DNA of 64,000 nt, from NCBI RefSeq assembly GCF_000720485.1, contig NZ_JOAX01000004.1, forward strand, positions 310,001 through 374,000, written 5' to 3'. The position numbers and the translations under genes are program-made. Source of the stretch: Streptomyces ochraceiscleroticus (lineage in GTDB: Bacteria > Actinomycetota > Actinomycetes > Streptomycetales > Streptomycetaceae). The notes beneath the pieces were generated by a model that did not search any database, had not been told where the DNA came from, and saw nothing but the letters and a program-made list of their open reading frames with translations. Of the stretch, positions 62,881-64,000 are shown in pieces (the stretch's first letter is position 1; each line of letters starts with the position of its first letter).

Positions 62881-62927
62881 GCGTGACTCCTTGGTGCGAA
62901 GGGAGGGCGTGGCGGGTGCGGGCCGGC

Positions 62928-64000
62928 TCATTGCGCGCCCTTGATACGGGTGACGAGCACCGAGCCGACGAGCGCGGCGGCCGCGGCCACGCCGAACAGC
63001 AGCGGGTAGTTGCCTCCCCCGCCGATGGCCAGGAGGAAGGGCGCGATCATCGGCATCAGGGACTGCGGCAGCGCGTTGGCGATGTTGACGACGCCGAGGT
63101 CCTTGGCGGCGTTGTCCGGGTCGGGCAGGACGTGGGTGATCAGCGCCATGTCGACGGCGTAGAAGAGCCCGCCGCCGACGCTCATGACGAACTGGGCGAC
63201 GATGATCCAGGTCAGGTCCGGGGCGAAGGCCAGCAGCGCGAGGCCGGCGGCGACGATGAGCCCGGAGGAGATGACGAAGGGCTTGCGGCGGCCGAAGCGG
63301 TCGGAGATCCGGCCGCCGGCCGCGGCCGTGACGGACTGGACGGCGTAGCCGGCGGCGACCAGTACGGCAACGGTGCTCGCCGTGGCGGCGGCGCTCACGC
63401 CCATCCGGAAGGGCAGGTAGTAGGCCAGGTAGGTCATCGGCGCGACGGAGCCGAACATGACCAGGAACTTGGTGAGCCAGGCCCAGCCGAAGTCCGGGCT
63501 GCGGCGCGGGTCGAAGACGAAGCTGCCGAGGAACTCCTTGAGCGAGAACGGCTCGGGCGCCCCGGCGGGCGCGCGGTCGTCCAGCTTGTACACGAACCAG
63601 CCGACCAGGGCGACGGTCAGGACGGCCGGCAGCAGGAACATCACCCGTGCGTCGGAGCTGAGTGCGGCGATGCCCGAGCCGGCCAGTACGGCGGCGGTGA
63701 GGCCGGTGCCGACGGCGCCGGAGGCGCTGCCCCGGGCGGCCGCGGGCACCTGGTCGGGGATGGTCGCCATGAGGGCCGCGTACACGGCGTTGAAGGAGGT
63801 CTGGACGACGGCCCAGCCGATGACGAGGGCGGGGACGGCGGGAATGAAGGCGATCACCATCAGGCCCAGCAGGCCGCCGAGGAGGCCGCCGACGAGCCAG
63901 GGCCGGCGCCGCCCGAAGCGGGAGCGGGTGCGGTCCGAGAGCCTGCCGAAGAGCGGGTTGGCGATCACCGCCAGGACGGCGCCGACGCCGAGCACGAGGC
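62928..64000 (-). CDS. GPH/MFS-type sugar or glycoside transporter, 5' end cut by window edge
   Basis: About 357 C-terminal codons are visible. LFGRLSDRTRSRFGRRRPWLVGG is the conserved loop of glycoside-pentoside-hexuronide and sucrose-type MFS symporters, repeated in the second half as ISDRFGRRKPFVISSGL. About ten helices can be seen. It is the first visible gene of a minus-strand unit with the GH3 glycosidase, 47 bp downstream of its stop, a common uptake-plus-hydrolysis pair for beta-glucosides. Confidence 0.88.
   Translation of the reverse strand, partial: LVLGVGAVLAVIANPLFGRLSDRTRSRFGRRRPWLVGGLLGGLLGLMVIAFIPAVPALVIGWAVVQTSFNAVYAALMATIPDQVPAAARGSASGAVGTGLTAAVLAGSGIAALSSDARVMFLLPAVLTVALVGWFVYKLDDRAPAGAPEPFSLKEFLGSFVFDPRRSPDFGWAWLTKFLVMFGSVAPMTYLAYYLPFRMGVSAAATASTVAVLVAAGYAVQSVTAAAGGRISDRFGRRKPFVISSGLIVAAGLALLAFAPDLTWIIVAQFVMSVGGGLFYAVDMALITHVLPDPDNAAKDLGVVNIANALPQSLMPMIAPFLLAIGGGGNYPLLFGVAAAAALVGSVLVTRIKGAQ

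Noticed and set aside
59773..62886. Very long plus-strand open frame (over 1000 codons) opposite the GH3 gene
   Set aside because: It is the GC-skew shadow of the minus-strand GH3 gene: Gly/Val/Arg-rich with no recognisable domain, while the opposite strand encodes a complete family 3 hydrolase.

Overview
The window is actinobacterial chromosome, most likely Streptomyces or a close relative. It is very GC-rich with GC-rich third codon positions, uses many GTG starts and 4-bp ATGA/GTGA gene overlaps, and carries F420-type oxidoreductase, HATPase/STAS regulatory and DHA2-transporter genes typical of that group. No tRNA, rRNA, CRISPR array, transposase or polyketide/peptide synthase gene was seen. 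The edges cut a sulfatase (left) and a sugar transporter (right).

Region 1 (1-19.06 kb) looks like organosulfur and sulfate-ester use. A minus-strand operon begins with a promoter and a 23-residue Cys-containing leader peptide of the actinobacterial sulfur-gene type. It continues with a peptide/nickel-type ABC importer (binding lipoprotein, two permeases, double ATPase), a formylglycine-generating enzyme and two Cys-type sulfatases without signal peptides. Every junction from the binding protein onward is a 4-bp start/stop overlap. A ROK regulator with a 21-bp tandem repeat at its promoter lies upstream. Rightwards on the plus strand come an AtsK-like alkylsulfatase, a TetR regulator, an ACS-type MFS transporter behind strong palindromes, an NDP-forming acyl-CoA synthetase-like protein, a DUF1254/DUF1214 protein and an alkylsulfatase-like metallo-beta-lactamase-fold protein that has lost most metal ligands.

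Region 2 (19.08-42.1 kb) is an acyl-CoA catabolic island: thiolase, acyl-CoA dehydrogenase, four crotonases, three AMP-forming acyl-CoA ligases, TesB thioesterase, an MBL hydrolase, SDR, CaiB/BaiF CoA-transferase, F420-type LLM oxidoreductase, AtuA-like protein, an APH-fold kinase, an MFS transporter and a ThDP enzyme. Near-identical palindromes (core AACGATCGTT) sit in front of almost every transcription unit, and a TetR gene lies in the middle, so this is probably one local regulon. A 38-codon fragment of a lost acyl-CoA dehydrogenase remains at 21.6 kb.

Region 3 (42.2-44.8 kb) is a two-gene unit: a DUF7019/SAVMC3_10250-like protein and a HEAT-repeat protein.

Region 4 (44.8-52.5 kb) holds a TetR regulator divergent from SDR, Baeyer-Villiger monooxygenase, beta-propeller (lactonase-like), P450 and ferredoxin genes, with an epoxide hydrolase converging. 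The order suggests hydroxylation, oxidation to ketone, lactone formation and ring opening of a cyclic substrate.

Region 5 (52.5-64 kb) is mixed: a lipoprotein, a membrane protein with low-complexity tail, a secreted GH16 glucanase behind a LacI-type operator, a VOC protein, a DHA2 exporter with carboxypeptidase-regulatory-like domains, a MEDS-STAS/HATPase anti-sigma type module, a GH3 glycosidase and part of a glycoside transporter.
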